This document shows, piece after piece, positions 1-9,225 of a stretch of 43,960 bases of DNA; position 1 is the stretch's first letter, and each line of letters opens with the position of its first letter. The translations under genes were made by a program, and so were the position numbers. The stretch is taken from contig JBCBYI010000003.1 of the NCBI GenBank assembly GCA_039815945.1, positions 1 to 43,960 on the forward strand. Reading direction: 5' to 3'. Below the pieces are notes generated by a model, which was given only the letters and a program-made list of their open reading frames with translations, had not been told where the DNA came from and searched no databases. Source of the DNA: UBA11606 sp039815945. GTDB taxonomy: Bacteria; Actinomycetota; Acidimicrobiia; Acidimicrobiales; Aldehydirespiratoraceae.

Positions 1-4
1 GTGG

Positions 5-20
5 CACCGCTCGAGCGGTG
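5..20. repeat. Perfect 16-bp palindrome near the window edge
   Basis: CACCGCTCGAGCGGTG reads the same on both strands. It covers the last codons of a possible rightward reading frame that enters from outside the window and stops at 19-21, and it lies just beyond the stop of the leftward gene at 29-169. A hairpin acting as a shared terminator is plausible, but there is no T tract. Too little sequence is visible to say more. Confidence 0.4.
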
Positions 21-28
21 ACCGCCCG

Positions 29-169
29 TCAGCCCAGGACGACGGCGAGGCTGACCACCAGGACCGCACCGAGCACGCCGATGAGCGGCCCCAGGGGCCC
101 CAGCGCGTTGAGGCGCCGACGCTCGGTGAAGTCGATGGGTTCGGGACTGAAGTCGATCCACTCGCTCAT
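29..169 (-). CDS. Small single-pass membrane protein, hypothetical
   Basis: A 46-residue product is read from the ATG at 169, where the protein begins MSEWIDFSPEP. The first half is charged (FTERRRLN). The second half, from about residue 22 to 46, is an uninterrupted hydrophobic run rich in Leu, Val, Gly and Ala that fits one transmembrane helix with the C-terminus outside or buried. The frame is open much further upstream, but that extension is Arg/Gly-rich and looks non-coding, so the short start is preferred. No family is recognised. The divergent gene at 224 starts only 54 bp away, so the two probably share a bidirectional promoter region. Confidence 0.5.
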   Translation of the reverse strand: MSEWIDFSPEPIDFTERRRLNALGPLGPLIGVLGAVLVVSLAVVLG

Positions 170-223
170 GCCCGAAGGACGCCACGCGCCGCACAGAAGT
201 CGCGAACCCGTCATGATGATCGA

Positions 224-649
224 GTGACCGAGTCCCGCCCCTCCCCGTCTCGCCCCAGCCCCGTGCCGTCCGGCGACGCGCTTCCGTCGCACAAGCGTCC
301 CTACGACGACACCCCGGTGCACACCGCGGACCTGCCGCCGCTACCGATCCGGGACCGAAACATCCCGGCCGAGGCGTGGATCGAGGCACCGGAGGAGCTG
401 CTGCGTTCCGGGGACGACATCGGCAATCCGCGCATCGCGTACAAGCGACGCATCGGGCCGTGGCTGCTGTGGCGAGCCGGGCCGGCCCGCAAGGCGAACG
501 CCCGCTACGTCGCGATCCGCGAGGACGACCTCACCCGCATCCTGACGTTCCGCCTGTTCGAGGACGGCACCGGCGAAGGTCTGGGGGCGACCGGGTCACC
601 GCACGAGCGCTTCCGGACCTGGAAGGAAGACCTGCTCCAGGCGGACTGA
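224..649 (+). CDS. Hypothetical protein of 141 residues
   Basis: The frame opens with a GTG at 224 and has the strong third-position GC bias of its neighbours, which supports real coding. The first 40 residues are Pro/Ser-rich and probably disordered. Residues 50-141 are mixed alpha/beta, with Trp and Arg clusters (GPWLLWRAGPARK) and a charged C-terminus ending FRTWKEDLLQAD. There is no signal peptide, membrane segment or Cys. A CATGAT hexamer at 212-217 lies 6 nt before the GTG, the leaderless spacing seen repeatedly in this window. No function can be assigned; the next gene (helR) has its own promoter-like hexamer and need not be in the same operon. Confidence 0.6.
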   Translation: MTESRPSPSRPSPVPSGDALPSHKRPYDDTPVHTADLPPLPIRDRNIPAEAWIEAPEELLRSGDDIGNPRIAYKRRIGPWLLWRAGPARKANARYVAIREDDLTRILTFRLFEDGTGEGLGATGSPHERFRTWKEDLLQAD

Positions 650-692
650 AACCGCAGAACCGGCCACGGGCCACGCACTAGCGTGGGACGCC

Positions 693-2750
693 GTGACCAG
701 CGGCGGCGACGAGGGACGACACCCCGACCACGAGTCGGAGCAGGCCTACCTCGAACGCGCCCGTGCGGCCCTGCTGGCGATGGTCGAACGAAGCGAACGG
801 GCGGTCGAGTTCGCCGATCAACGGGTCCGCGACGAGGACAGCGTCGACGCCAAGATCGCCAAGGCGAAGCTCGTCGATCGTCGAGCGGCCGTCGACGTGG
901 GCGACGTCGCCCTGTGCTTCGGGCGCATCGACGAAGATCCGATCATCACCGACGGCGATCAGTGGTACGTCGGACGGCGCCACATCGAGGACGCCGACGG
1001 CACGCCGGTGATCGTCGATTGGCGGGCACCGGTGGCCGTTCCCTTCTACCGGGCCACCGCGGCCGACGCGTTCAGCCTGGCCCGCCGCCGCCGCTTCGTG
1101 ACCGAGGTCGACGACCTACTGGCGATCTTCGACGAACAACTCGACGATCCCGAGTCGATCACTGCCGCAGGCATCCCCGATCCGGTGCTGGCCGAGATCG
1201 AGCGAGGCCGCACCGGCGAGATGTCCGACATCGTCGCGACGATCGCGGCGGAACAGGACGAGATCATCCGAGCCCCGCTCGACGAGTGCCTGCTCGTCCA
1301 GGGTGGCCCCGGCACCGGCAAGACCGCCGTCGGCCTGCACCGGGCGGCCTTCCTGCTCTTCGAGCATCGCCAGGCCCTCTCCCAGAGCCAGGTCCTGGTG
1401 ATCGGCCCGAATCGCGTCTTCCTCCGCTACGTCAGCAACGTCTTGCCCTCGCTCGGCGAGACCGCCGTGAGCCAGGCGACGATCACCTCCCTGCTCAGCG
1501 CCCGGGTGCGGGTCCGTTCCGAAGAACCGCCCGAGATCGCGGAACTGAAGGGGCGGGCGGTGATGGCCGACGTCCTCCGACGGCTCGCCGACGCCCGGAT
1601 CAAGGTGCCGACCGACGAGGTCTCGGTCGGGCTCGGGGTCCGCAAGATCCGCTACGCCCCCGACACGGTCGAGGCCGCGATCAAGACCGCCCGGGCCAAC
1701 AACCTGCCCCTCAACGACGCCAAGAGCGTCTTCACCGAGGTCCTGCTGCGCGAAGCCCGCCAGCAGCTCCTCGACCGCGACGTCGCCCAGGAAGACCTCG
1801 CCCTGCTCCTCCCGGAGCTGCGACGCTCGGCCGACTTCGGCAAGCTCGTCGACAAGGTCTGGCCGTCGCTCTCCGGCGCCCAGCTCGTGCGCTCGCTGCT
1901 CGGCAGTCCCGCCAATCGCACGCGAGCGATCGACGGCCTGCTCTCGCCTGACGACGCCGAGCTTCTGCAGCGGTCGTCGGCCAAGAAGGTCGGCGACGAG
2001 CCGTGGACCGAGGCCGACCTGGCCCTGCTCGACGAGGCCAACGCACTCACCACAGGTGTCGGCCGCCAATACGGCCATGTCGTGATCGACGAAGCCCAGG
2101 ATCTCTCGTCGATGGCGCTGCGCGCCGCCGGCCGCCGGGCCGCCGGCGGCTCGATGACGATCCTCGGCGACATCGCCCAGGCCACCGGCATCGGCGCCCA
2201 GCCGTCGTGGGGCGCCGTCACCACGTCACTCGGTATCGACTCGTCGATGGTGCGGCGGCGAGAGCTGACGGTCGGCTACCGCGTGCCCGGCCCAATCCTC
2301 GACTACGCCAACCGGCTGCTCCCCGTCACCGCACCCGACATCACGCCCTCGACCTCTATCCGGGCCCGCGGGCTCGGCCCGGAGCACCACGAGGTCGCCG
2401 AGGCCGCCATCGCGTCGACGGTCGCCGAGCTGGCGTCGGGCCTCGGGCAGGACTGGTCGACCGTCGGCGTGGTCTGCCCCGAGCCCCGCTTCGACGACGT
2501 CCTGACGGCGCTGCGCGACGCCGGCCTCGATGCCGGCGACACCCGCCGTGTCCTCGAACTCGACCAGGCGATCTCGGTCGTCACCCCACCGACCGCGAAG
2601 GGACTCGAGTTCGACGTCACGATCGTCGTCGAGCCCGCCGACTTCGTCGATCTGCCCAACGGGCTGCGGCTCCTGTACGTGGCGCTCACCCGCTGCGTGC
2701 AGCGACTCCTCGTCGTGCGATCCGCACCGATGCCGGCGCCGCTCGCCTAG
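693..2750 (+). CDS. helR: HelR/HelD-type RNA polymerase recycling ATPase (UvrD-like helicase fold)
   Basis: A 685-residue superfamily 1 ATPase. The N-terminus (residues about 15-65) is a long charged helical segment like the coiled coil of HelD proteins. Walker A is GGPGTGKT at residues 204-211, the DEAQ Walker B is near residue 465, and the late motifs TAKGLEFD and LLYVALTR are at the C-terminus. Family knowledge: actinobacterial HelD/HelR binds RNA polymerase, removes stalled or nucleic-acid-bound polymerase and, in some species, protects against rifamycins; it does not act as a processive DNA helicase. The GTG start at 693 is chosen because a TAGCGT hexamer (679-684) stands 8 nt upstream, predicting a leaderless mRNA. 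The next gene downstream has its own SOS-type promoter. A generic UvrD/Rep helicase is less likely given the short N-terminal half. Confidence 0.87.
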   Translation: MTSGGDEGRHPDHESEQAYLERARAALLAMVERSERAVEFADQRVRDEDSVDAKIAKAKLVDRRAAVDVGDVALCFGRIDEDPIITDGDQWYVGRRHIEDADGTPVIVDWRAPVAVPFYRATAADAFSLARRRRFVTEVDDLLAIFDEQLDDPESITAAGIPDPVLAEIERGRTGEMSDIVATIAAEQDEIIRAPLDECLLVQGGPGTGKTAVGLHRAAFLLFEHRQALSQSQVLVIGPNRVFLRYVSNVLPSLGETAVSQATITSLLSARVRVRSEEPPEIAELKGRAVMADVLRRLADARIKVPTDEVSVGLGVRKIRYAPDTVEAAIKTARANNLPLNDAKSVFTEVLLREARQQLLDRDVAQEDLALLLPELRRSADFGKLVDKVWPSLSGAQLVRSLLGSPANRTRAIDGLLSPDDAELLQRSSAKKVGDEPWTEADLALLDEANALTTGVGRQYGHVVIDEAQDLSSMALRAAGRRAAGGSMTILGDIAQATGIGAQPSWGAVTTSLGIDSSMVRRRELTVGYRVPGPILDYANRLLPVTAPDITPSTSIRARGLGPEHHEVAEAAIASTVAELASGLGQDWSTVGVVCPEPRFDDVLTALRDAGLDAGDTRRVLELDQAISVVTPPTAKGLEFDVTIVVEPADFVDLPNGLRLLYVALTRCVQRLLVVRSAPMPAPLA

Positions 2751-2761
2751 CACTATTCTCA

Positions 2762-2797
2762 TTGTGGAGCGAACATATGTTCGTGTACACTGTGGGG
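2762..2797 (+). promoter_or_regulatory. LexA-regulated (SOS) promoter
   Basis: The sequence CGAACATATGTTCG at 2770-2783 is a perfect match to the Gram-positive/actinobacterial LexA box core CGAAC-N4-GTTCG. It sits between a -35-like TTGTGG (2762-2767) and a -10 TACACT (2786-2791), an 18-bp spacer. The -10 is followed after 6 nt by the ATG at 2798, so the transcript is predicted to be leaderless. LexA bound here would occlude both promoter elements, so induction by DNA damage is expected. Confidence 0.85.
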
Positions 2798-4042
2798 ATG
2801 TTGGCGGGAATGATCGAGGAGTTGCAGGCGGTCGACGTCGACGCCATGACGCGCCCTCGCCTCGAAGCTGTCATCGCCGAGTTGCAGGCGCTGGAATCCG
2901 CAGCGACGTCTCGTCGCATGGCGGCGATGGCCGCGCTTGATTCGTTGGGTGACGGTGGCCGGTCGTCGGCATCGGTTGCCAGGTCCGATGGCAAGGCGTC
3001 CGCGAAGAAGGCCCGGTCAGAGCAGCAGACGGCGTCGGCGTTGTCGAAGATGCCCAAGACCCGTCGACAGTTGGATCAGGGTTCGATCACGCCCGAGCAC
3101 GCAAAAGCGGCTGCGGATGCGGCGAATCGGTGTGGTGATCCGGGCAAGGCCGATGACGAACTGTCGGATCGTAGTGATGTGCCCGCTGATCTGTTCGCGA
3201 AACGATCGAAGGACTGGGCTGACGATCACAACACCCAGGCCGAGATCGACGCTCGTGCGAAACGCCAGCATCGCGACCGCCGCGCCAGCTTCGGACGAAG
3301 CAGTGACGACGGGTCATGGGTGCTGTTCGCCAGAGGCACCACCGCCGACGGCCGCGAACTCCAAGGACTCATCGACGCCGAAACCGACCGGCTGTTCCGC
3401 GACGACGGCGGCCGCGACAACCCGACCCGTCACCGAACCGACGATCAACGACGTTTCGACGCCTTGGCCAACCTGATCCGCCGAGGTGCCGGCCACGAGG
3501 CTCGACCCGGCAAACGGCCCCACCCGAAATACCAAGGCATCGTCACCATCCCGCTGTCGGCCTATCTCAACCCCGACGAGGCCGAAGGAACACTGGTCGG
3601 GTCGGGGCCGTTGCCCCGAGCGATCGTGCAACGGATCCTGTGCGACGGCGAGTTGATGCCATTGATCGTCGACGACCACGGCCAACCACTCTTCGCTGGC
3701 CGCACGATCCGCACCGCCAACGACGCCCAATGGAAAGCCCTGACCGTGCGCAACGGCGGCTGTGTTGTGTGCGGGGCTGACCCGTCACGCTGCGAAGCAC
3801 ACCACCTGATCTGGTGGGAACGCTCCGGCGGCACCGACATCACCAACCTCGTGCTGCTGTGCACGCATCACCACCACGAACTCCACGACCACGACCTCCT
3901 CCTCTCCCGCACCAACGGCGAATGGCGGCTCACACCCCGAGCCGGACCCCGTCCCCACCCGACCACGAGAACACCCCGACCGAACCAACGATCCCGCCGA
4001 AACAGACAACGACGCACCGCGCCCGCACGCGCCCCGACCTGA
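2798..4042 (+). CDS. DUF222 / HNH endonuclease (13E12-repeat type)
   Basis: A 414-residue protein with the two-part layout of the DUF222-HNH family: a helical, charged N-terminal DUF222 region (about 1-300) and a C-terminal HNH nuclease. The HNH module shows CVVCGADPSRC, EAHHL and LLCTHHHHELH, which supply the zinc-binding Cys residues and the catalytic His pair. The last 30 residues are Pro/Arg/Thr-rich. Family knowledge: multi-copy in Actinobacteria (13E12 family in mycobacteria), with several members induced by DNA damage through LexA; the biological role is unsettled. The ATG at 2798 is used because the in-frame ATG at 2777 lies inside the LexA box. The 5' third uses more TTG and GTT codons than its neighbours, so acquisition by transfer is possible. 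Confidence 0.88.
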   Translation: MLAGMIEELQAVDVDAMTRPRLEAVIAELQALESAATSRRMAAMAALDSLGDGGRSSASVARSDGKASAKKARSEQQTASALSKMPKTRRQLDQGSITPEHAKAAADAANRCGDPGKADDELSDRSDVPADLFAKRSKDWADDHNTQAEIDARAKRQHRDRRASFGRSSDDGSWVLFARGTTADGRELQGLIDAETDRLFRDDGGRDNPTRHRTDDQRRFDALANLIRRGAGHEARPGKRPHPKYQGIVTIPLSAYLNPDEAEGTLVGSGPLPRAIVQRILCDGELMPLIVDDHGQPLFAGRTIRTANDAQWKALTVRNGGCVVCGADPSRCEAHHLIWWERSGGTDITNLVLLCTHHHHELHDHDLLLSRTNGEWRLTPRAGPRPHPTTRTPRPNQRSRRNRQRRTAPARAPT

Positions 4043-4056
4043 GACACCTTCGAGGT

Positions 4057-4091
4057 GACGACAGCGGGCGTGGCCGTTGCCCGCTGTCGTC
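4057..4091 (+). terminator. Strong stem-loop after the HNH gene
   Basis: GACGACAGCGGGC (4057-4069) pairs perfectly with GCCCGCTGTCGTC (4079-4091), a 13-bp stem with a 9-nt loop, beginning 14 nt after the HNH stop. A T tract is absent, as is usual for terminators in high-GC actinobacteria. It separates the SOS gene from the amidase promoter at 4108. Confidence 0.7.
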
Positions 4092-4119
4092 GTGCGTCAG
4101 CGGGGGCTACGTTCACGCG

Positions 4120-5502
4120 ATGAGCGATACGCCGTGGACCGGAGACGTGGTTGGCCTCGTGGAGGCCTTCCGAGCAGGTGAACGCAGCCCGAGCGAGGAG
4201 CTCGAGGCCACCCTCGCGGCGGTCGAGGCGAGCGATCTCAACGCGGTCTGCCACGTCGACACCGACGCCGCCCGCGCCGCGGCGGCGAACGCCGACGTCT
4301 CGTTGCCGTTCGGCGGCGTGCCGCTGGCGGTGAAGGAACTCCTGGCGGTCGGCGGCTGGCCGGCATCGCTCGGATCCCTGCCCCTGGCCGACGAGGTCTT
4401 CGACGCCGACGGCATCTCGGTCGAGCGGCTCAAGGCCGCCGGTGCCATCGCCGCCGTGCAGACCACGTCGAGCGAGTTCGGCGCCACCAACCAGACCACC
4501 ACCAAGATCCACGGCGCCACCCGCAACCCGTGGAACCTCGAACGCACGCCCGGCGGCAGCTCGGGTGGCTCGGCCGCCGGCGTGGCCGGTGGCCTGTTCG
4601 CGCTGGCCACGGCAAGCGACGGCGGCGGCTCGATTCGCATCCCGGCCGGCTTCTGCGGGCTCATCGGCCTGAAGTCGACCTTTGGCCGAATCCCGCGCGG
4701 GCCGGGGTCGATTCTCGGCAACGCGACCTCCGTCGAGGGCTCGGTCAGCCGCAGCACCCGCGACGCCGCCCGCTACCTCGACGTCACCAATGGCTTCGAC
4801 GCCCGAGATCCCCGCGGGCTGCCCCGGATCGAGGGCTACGAGGCCGGCCTCGGAAGCCACGCCGACGAGATCCGGTCGCTGCGGGTCGCAGTGATCCCCG
4901 ACCTCAGCTGCGCCGTCGTCGGTCCCGAGACCGAGGAACTCATCGCCGCCGCCGCTGAGGAGCTCATCGCGCTCTCCGGCATGCAGCGGGTCGAGATCGA
5001 TCTCCGCTTGCCCAAGATCATGGGGGTGTGGGGTGCCACCGGCGGCGTCGGCATTCGCATTTCACTCGGCGACCGGTGGCCCGAGTGTGCCCCCGATCTC
5101 GGCGGCGTCGAGCGGGCGGGCCAACACGCCGCCGACACCGGCTTCACGATCGACGCCATGGCCCGGGCCGAGAGCCGTCGAGCGGAGTTCAACTCCGCCA
5201 TGGCCGCCATGTTCGACGACGTCGACATCGTGCTCGCCGCCACCAACCCGTCGACCGCGTTCGACGCCGACGGCCGGCTGCCCGGCGTGTTCGAGGGCCG
5301 CGAGTCCAACCCCGGCAACAACGGTGCGCTGACCGCCCCGTCGAACATCTACGGCAACCCAGCGATCGCCCTGCCAGCGGGCCTGGCGAGCGACGGTTTG
5401 CCCGTCAGCCTCCAGGTCCTGGCGCCGCATTTCCGCGAGGATCTCCTGCTCGATCTGTCTCACATCTGGGAGCGCGAGCACCCGGTCGAACTCGCTCCCT
5501 GA
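4120..5502 (+). CDS. Amidase-signature family hydrolase
   Basis: A 460-residue enzyme with the full Ser-cisSer-Lys catalytic apparatus of the amidase signature family: Lys72 in PLAVKELL, Ser147 in GGSSGGS (145-151) and nucleophile Ser171 in DGGGSIRIP. The spacings (75 and 24 residues) equal those of fatty-acid amide hydrolase. It would hydrolyse a carboxylic amide to acid and ammonia, or a related bond; the substrate cannot be read from sequence. The ATG at 4120 follows a TACGTT hexamer (4108-4113) by 6 nt, indicating a leaderless message. It is not in a gatCAB context (no gatB or gatC nearby), so it is more likely a catabolic amidase than the glutamyl-tRNA amidotransferase A subunit. It stands alone between the hairpin and the suf operator. 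Confidence 0.85.
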   Translation: MSDTPWTGDVVGLVEAFRAGERSPSEELEATLAAVEASDLNAVCHVDTDAARAAAANADVSLPFGGVPLAVKELLAVGGWPASLGSLPLADEVFDADGISVERLKAAGAIAAVQTTSSEFGATNQTTTKIHGATRNPWNLERTPGGSSGGSAAGVAGGLFALATASDGGGSIRIPAGFCGLIGLKSTFGRIPRGPGSILGNATSVEGSVSRSTRDAARYLDVTNGFDARDPRGLPRIEGYEAGLGSHADEIRSLRVAVIPDLSCAVVGPETEELIAAAAEELIALSGMQRVEIDLRLPKIMGVWGATGGVGIRISLGDRWPECAPDLGGVERAGQHAADTGFTIDAMARAESRRAEFNSAMAAMFDDVDIVLAATNPSTAFDADGRLPGVFEGRESNPGNNGALTAPSNIYGNPAIALPAGLASDGLPVSLQVLAPHFREDLLLDLSHIWEREHPVELAP

Positions 5503-5525
5503 GGCGTCGGTCACCCCGAGACGAA

Positions 5526-5549
5526 TTAGCACTACCGGCGTAGTGCTAA
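5526..5549. promoter_or_regulatory. SUF operator, copy A
   Basis: TTAGCACTAC (5526-5535) and GTAGTGCTAA (5540-5549) are perfect inverted repeats with a 4-bp spacer. The right arm overlaps the expected -35 position of the sufC1 promoter, whose -10 is TAGACT (5565-5570), 7 nt before the ATG at 5578. The same element lies before sufD (15206-15229) and before sufB (18662-18685). The position suits repression, by an inferred Fe-S or iron-sensing regulator not encoded in this window. Confidence 0.8.
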
Positions 5550-5577
5550 CCCTGACTGGTGCCGTAGACTTTCGGAT

Positions 5578-6330
<753 letters not shown>

Positions 6331-6332
6331 TC

Positions 6333-7577
6333 ATGAGCGGTATCCCCGCCGACATCAAGAAGGACTTCCCGGTTCTGCAACAGCAGGTCCACGACAAGCC
6401 CCTGATCTATCTCGACTCGGGCAACACGTCGCAGAAGCCGCAGGCCGTCATCGACGCGATGAGCGACTACTACGAGACCACCAACGCGAATGTGCACCGG
6501 GGTTCGTACGATCTCGCTGTTCGCGCCACCGACGCGCTCGAGGGCGCTCGGTCCAAGGTCGCCCGCTTCATCAACGCCCCGGCCATCAACGAGGTCGTGT
6601 TCACCAAGAACGCCACCGAGGCCTTCAACCTGCTCGCCCGCTCGTGGGGTGCCACCAACCTCGGGCCCGGCGATGCCGTCGTGATCTCCGAGATGGAGCA
6701 TCACGCCAACATCGTGCCGTGGCACATGCTGGCGGCCGAGAAGGGCTTCGAGCTGCGCTGGATCCCTGTCACCTCCGACGGCCATCTCGACCTCAGCGAT
6801 CTCGACACCTTCCTCGACGGCGCCAAACTGGTGTCGGTCACCGCCATGTCGAACGTGCTCGGCACCCTCAACGACATTCCTCGGCTGGCCGAGGCCGCCC
6901 ACGCCGTGGGTGCGCTCCTCGCCGTCGACGGAAGCCAGTACGTGCCCCACGTCCCCACCGATGTGCAGGCGATGGGCGCCGACTTCCTCATCTTCACCGG
7001 CCACAAGATGCTCGGCCCGATGGGCATCGGCGTCCTGTGGGCCCACGCCGAACTCCTCGAGGCGATGCCGCCGTTCCTCGGCGGTGGCGAGATGATCCTC
7101 AACGTCACCAAGGAAGGCTTCACCACCACGGAGATCCCGTGGAAGTTCGAAGCCGGCACCCCGATGGTGGCCGAAGCGGTCGGCCTCGGTGCCGCCATCG
7201 ACTACCTCGCTGAGCTCGGGATGGACAACGTCCGGGCCCACGAGATCGAGCTCACCGACTACGCCCTGCGCACCCTCAACGAGCGCTACGGCGACCGCAT
7301 CGTGATCCACGGTCCGCAGGTCGCCACCGAGCGCGGCGGCGTGCTGTCGTTCGTCTACGGCGATCCCGACATGCGGGTTCACCCCCACGACATCGCCCAA
7401 GTGCTCGACCAGGCCGGCGTGTGCGTGCGGGCCGGCCACCACTGCGCCAAGCCACTGCTCCAAACCATGAAGGTGCCCGCCACCAGTCGGGCGTCGGTCT
7501 ACGTCTACAACGACGAGTCCGACATCGACGCCCTCGCCGACGCGCTCGAGGCCAGCGGCGACATCTTCGCTTTCTAG
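6333..7577 (+). CDS. sufS: SufS cysteine desulfurase
   Basis: A 414-residue PLP enzyme of the class V aminotransferase fold that takes sulfur from cysteine, leaving alanine and an enzyme persulfide for cluster assembly. The PLP-binding lysine is Lys225 in TGHKMLGP, and the sulfur-carrying Cys371 lies in RAGHHCAKPL. The motif EMEHHANIVPW, typical of group II (SufS) desulfurases, is present. It begins 2 nt after the sufC1 stop, so translation is coupled. SufU downstream is the expected sulfur acceptor in Gram-positive and actinobacterial SUF systems. Length is normal for the family and no key residue is missing. Confidence 0.95.
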   Translation: MSGIPADIKKDFPVLQQQVHDKPLIYLDSGNTSQKPQAVIDAMSDYYETTNANVHRGSYDLAVRATDALEGARSKVARFINAPAINEVVFTKNATEAFNLLARSWGATNLGPGDAVVISEMEHHANIVPWHMLAAEKGFELRWIPVTSDGHLDLSDLDTFLDGAKLVSVTAMSNVLGTLNDIPRLAEAAHAVGALLAVDGSQYVPHVPTDVQAMGADFLIFTGHKMLGPMGIGVLWAHAELLEAMPPFLGGGEMILNVTKEGFTTTEIPWKFEAGTPMVAEAVGLGAAIDYLAELGMDNVRAHEIELTDYALRTLNERYGDRIVIHGPQVATERGGVLSFVYGDPDMRVHPHDIAQVLDQAGVCVRAGHHCAKPLLQTMKVPATSRASVYVYNDESDIDALADALEASGDIFAF

Positions 7578-7602
7578 GCCCCCACTCATAGGATTCAGTG
7601 CG

Positions 7603-8112
7603 ATGCCCGGACTCGACGACCTCTACCGCGAAGTCATCCTCGACCACTACCGCTCGCCCCGGAACCAGGGTGAGCTCGAGACCCCGCCCGCCGTGCGCAC
7701 CGAGGGATTCAACCCTCTGTGCGGCGACGAGGTGATCGTCTACATCGACGTCGACGACGACAACGTCATCACCGACGTCGCCATCGGTGGCCAGGGCTGC
7801 TCGATCAGCCAGGCCTCGGCCTCGATGATGTCGGCTGCGATCAAGGGCAAGTCGGTGACCGAAGCCCGTCGGTTCATCGCCGCGTTCAAGGGTCTGATGA
7901 GCATCCACGAGGGCGAACTCGGTGGCGACGGCTCCGAAGCCGAGATGGGCATCGACGCCATCGCGGCCGGTGACGAGGGTGGGCCGGCGATCAAGCTCGG
8001 CGACCTCGAGGCGCTCAAGGGCGTCGTGAAGTTCCCGGTGCGCATCAAGTGCGCGACTTTGAGCTGGAACACGCTCGCCCAGGCACTCGACCAGGCCGCC
8101 GCCGACGCCTGA
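7603..8112 (+). CDS. sufU: SufU zinc-dependent sulfurtransferase
   Basis: A 169-residue IscU-like protein. In SUF systems of this type SufU accepts persulfide sulfur from SufS by zinc-ligand swapping and passes it to the SufBCD scaffold. The zinc/sulfur ligands are visible: Cys40 in NPLCGDE, Asp42, Cys66 in GQGCSIS and Cys150 in RIKCATLSW. The insert around residues 85-105 that distinguishes SufU from IscU is present. It lies 25 bp after sufS. A TAGGAT hexamer (7589-7594) stands 8 nt before the ATG, so an extra internal leaderless promoter is possible. A small GC hairpin follows the stop (about 8111-8126). Confidence 0.93.
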   Translation: MPGLDDLYREVILDHYRSPRNQGELETPPAVRTEGFNPLCGDEVIVYIDVDDDNVITDVAIGGQGCSISQASASMMSAAIKGKSVTEARRFIAAFKGLMSIHEGELGGDGSEAEMGIDAIAAGDEGGPAIKLGDLEALKGVVKFPVRIKCATLSWNTLAQALDQAAADA

Positions 8113-8250
8113 CCCCGCTTCGGGTCCTCGTCGGCGCGTGGGCGATCTCGGTCGGCGTGGCCCAGCGGCACCGACTCGGCGGACCGATCGACCCGGCCCT
8201 CGACGGGTCCATCGCCGACCCCTGATCGCCGACTGCTAGCGTCGGCCGCC

Positions 8251-9225
8251 ATGTCAGACACGCCGCAGCCGGGTTGGTACGACGACCCCGAGAACCCCTC
8301 GCAGTACCGGTACTGGGACGGCGCCGAGTGGACGACCCACCGATCACCGAAAGAGACCCCGCCGCCGCCCGGGATGACCAGCGCCGGTGTTCCGACCTCG
8401 GCGACCGAGGCCGTCTCGGCGGCCTTCACCCTCTTCGGACAGCACTGGGTGAGCCTCCTCGGCCTGGCCGCGATCGCCCTCGCCGGGTTCGTTGCCTCCA
8501 TCGCCGTCGTCGTCGGTGGCGTCTTCCTCTCGCTCGACGACGCCGAGGATCTCTTCGGCGAGGAGGTGAGCGAGTTCGTCTTCAACCCGATCGCAGTGGT
8601 GCTCTGGGTCGTTGGGGCCGTCGGCTACATCGCGGTCCTGGTGGTGATGGGGCCGGCCTTCCAGGCCCGGGTCGAAGTCGGCCGCATCGGCGGGTCGGCA
8701 ACGGTCGGCGCCTGCATCGGCTACGGCGCCCGCAACTGGAAGCGCACCCTCGGACGCGGGTTCCTGTTGTGGCTGACCTATCTCGCCGCACTCCTCGTGC
8801 TGGTCCCACTCGTCTTGCTGGCGGCTGCGCTCGGCGGACTCGGGGTCTTCCTCGCGATCGTGCTCGGCCTCGCCTGGTTCGTCGCGATCGGACCGGTGGT
8901 GGCGTTGGCCGCGGCCGGGATCGCCGTCGCGCCGACGGGCACACAGGTCATCCGCCACGCGATCACGGCCGGGCGCGAGGACTGGGCGCTGGTCGCCGGC
9001 GCCTTCTACCTGATGTATCTCGTGGCCTTCTTCCTCGGGATCGTCGCGGCCGTGCTCGGCATCATCCCGATCCTCGGCATCTTCGCCAACCTCGGCATCA
9101 CCTTCGTCTCCTACTCGGTCTTCTTGATCGTCCAGCACTTCCAGTGGCTGCGCTCCGACGGGGCCATCGATCCGGCCGTCGCCGAGATGGCCGGCGTCTC
9201 GGGTCCCCCGTCGAACGCATCGTGA
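8251..9225 (+). CDS. DUF2510-domain multipass membrane protein, copy 1
   Basis: A 324-residue protein. Residues 7-30 (PGWYDDPENPSQYRYWDGAE) form the short Trp/Tyr-rich DUF2510 motif common at the N-termini of actinobacterial membrane proteins. A Pro-rich linker follows, then about six hydrophobic helices between residues 65 and 305, with acidic and basic loops. The role is unknown; DUF2510 is thought to be a cytoplasmic interaction module. TAGCGT at 8237-8242 lies 8 nt before the ATG, predicting a leaderless message. Its stop overlaps the GTG of the MOSC gene (GTGA), so the two are co-translated. A paralogue of the same design lies at 10338-11339. No enzyme motif is visible. Confidence 0.8.
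   Translation: MSDTPQPGWYDDPENPSQYRYWDGAEWTTHRSPKETPPPPGMTSAGVPTSATEAVSAAFTLFGQHWVSLLGLAAIALAGFVASIAVVVGGVFLSLDDAEDLFGEEVSEFVFNPIAVVLWVVGAVGYIAVLVVMGPAFQARVEVGRIGGSATVGACIGYGARNWKRTLGRGFLLWLTYLAALLVLVPLVLLAAALGGLGVFLAIVLGLAWFVAIGPVVALAAAGIAVAPTGTQVIRHAITAGREDWALVAGAFYLMYLVAFFLGIVAAVLGIIPILGIFANLGITFVSYSVFLIVQHFQWLRSDGAIDPAVAEMAGVSGPPSNAS

Noticed and set aside
2777..2779. ATG inside the LexA box as the HNH gene start
   Set aside because: It would lie upstream of the -10 hexamer TACACT and so could not be in the transcript.
2003..2797. Upstream extension of the HNH endonuclease frame
   Set aside because: It overlaps helR out of frame, is Arg/Pro-rich, and the LexA-controlled promoter lies immediately before ATG 2798.
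4120..5502. GatA subunit of the tRNA amidotransferase
   Set aside because: The catalytic triad is shared by the whole amidase family; there is no gatB or gatC nearby and the gene is monocistronic.
8113..8250. A small plus-strand gene between sufU and the DUF2510 gene
   Set aside because: One frame reads like protein for about 37 codons but lacks a suitable start codon, Shine-Dalgarno or -10; not supportable.
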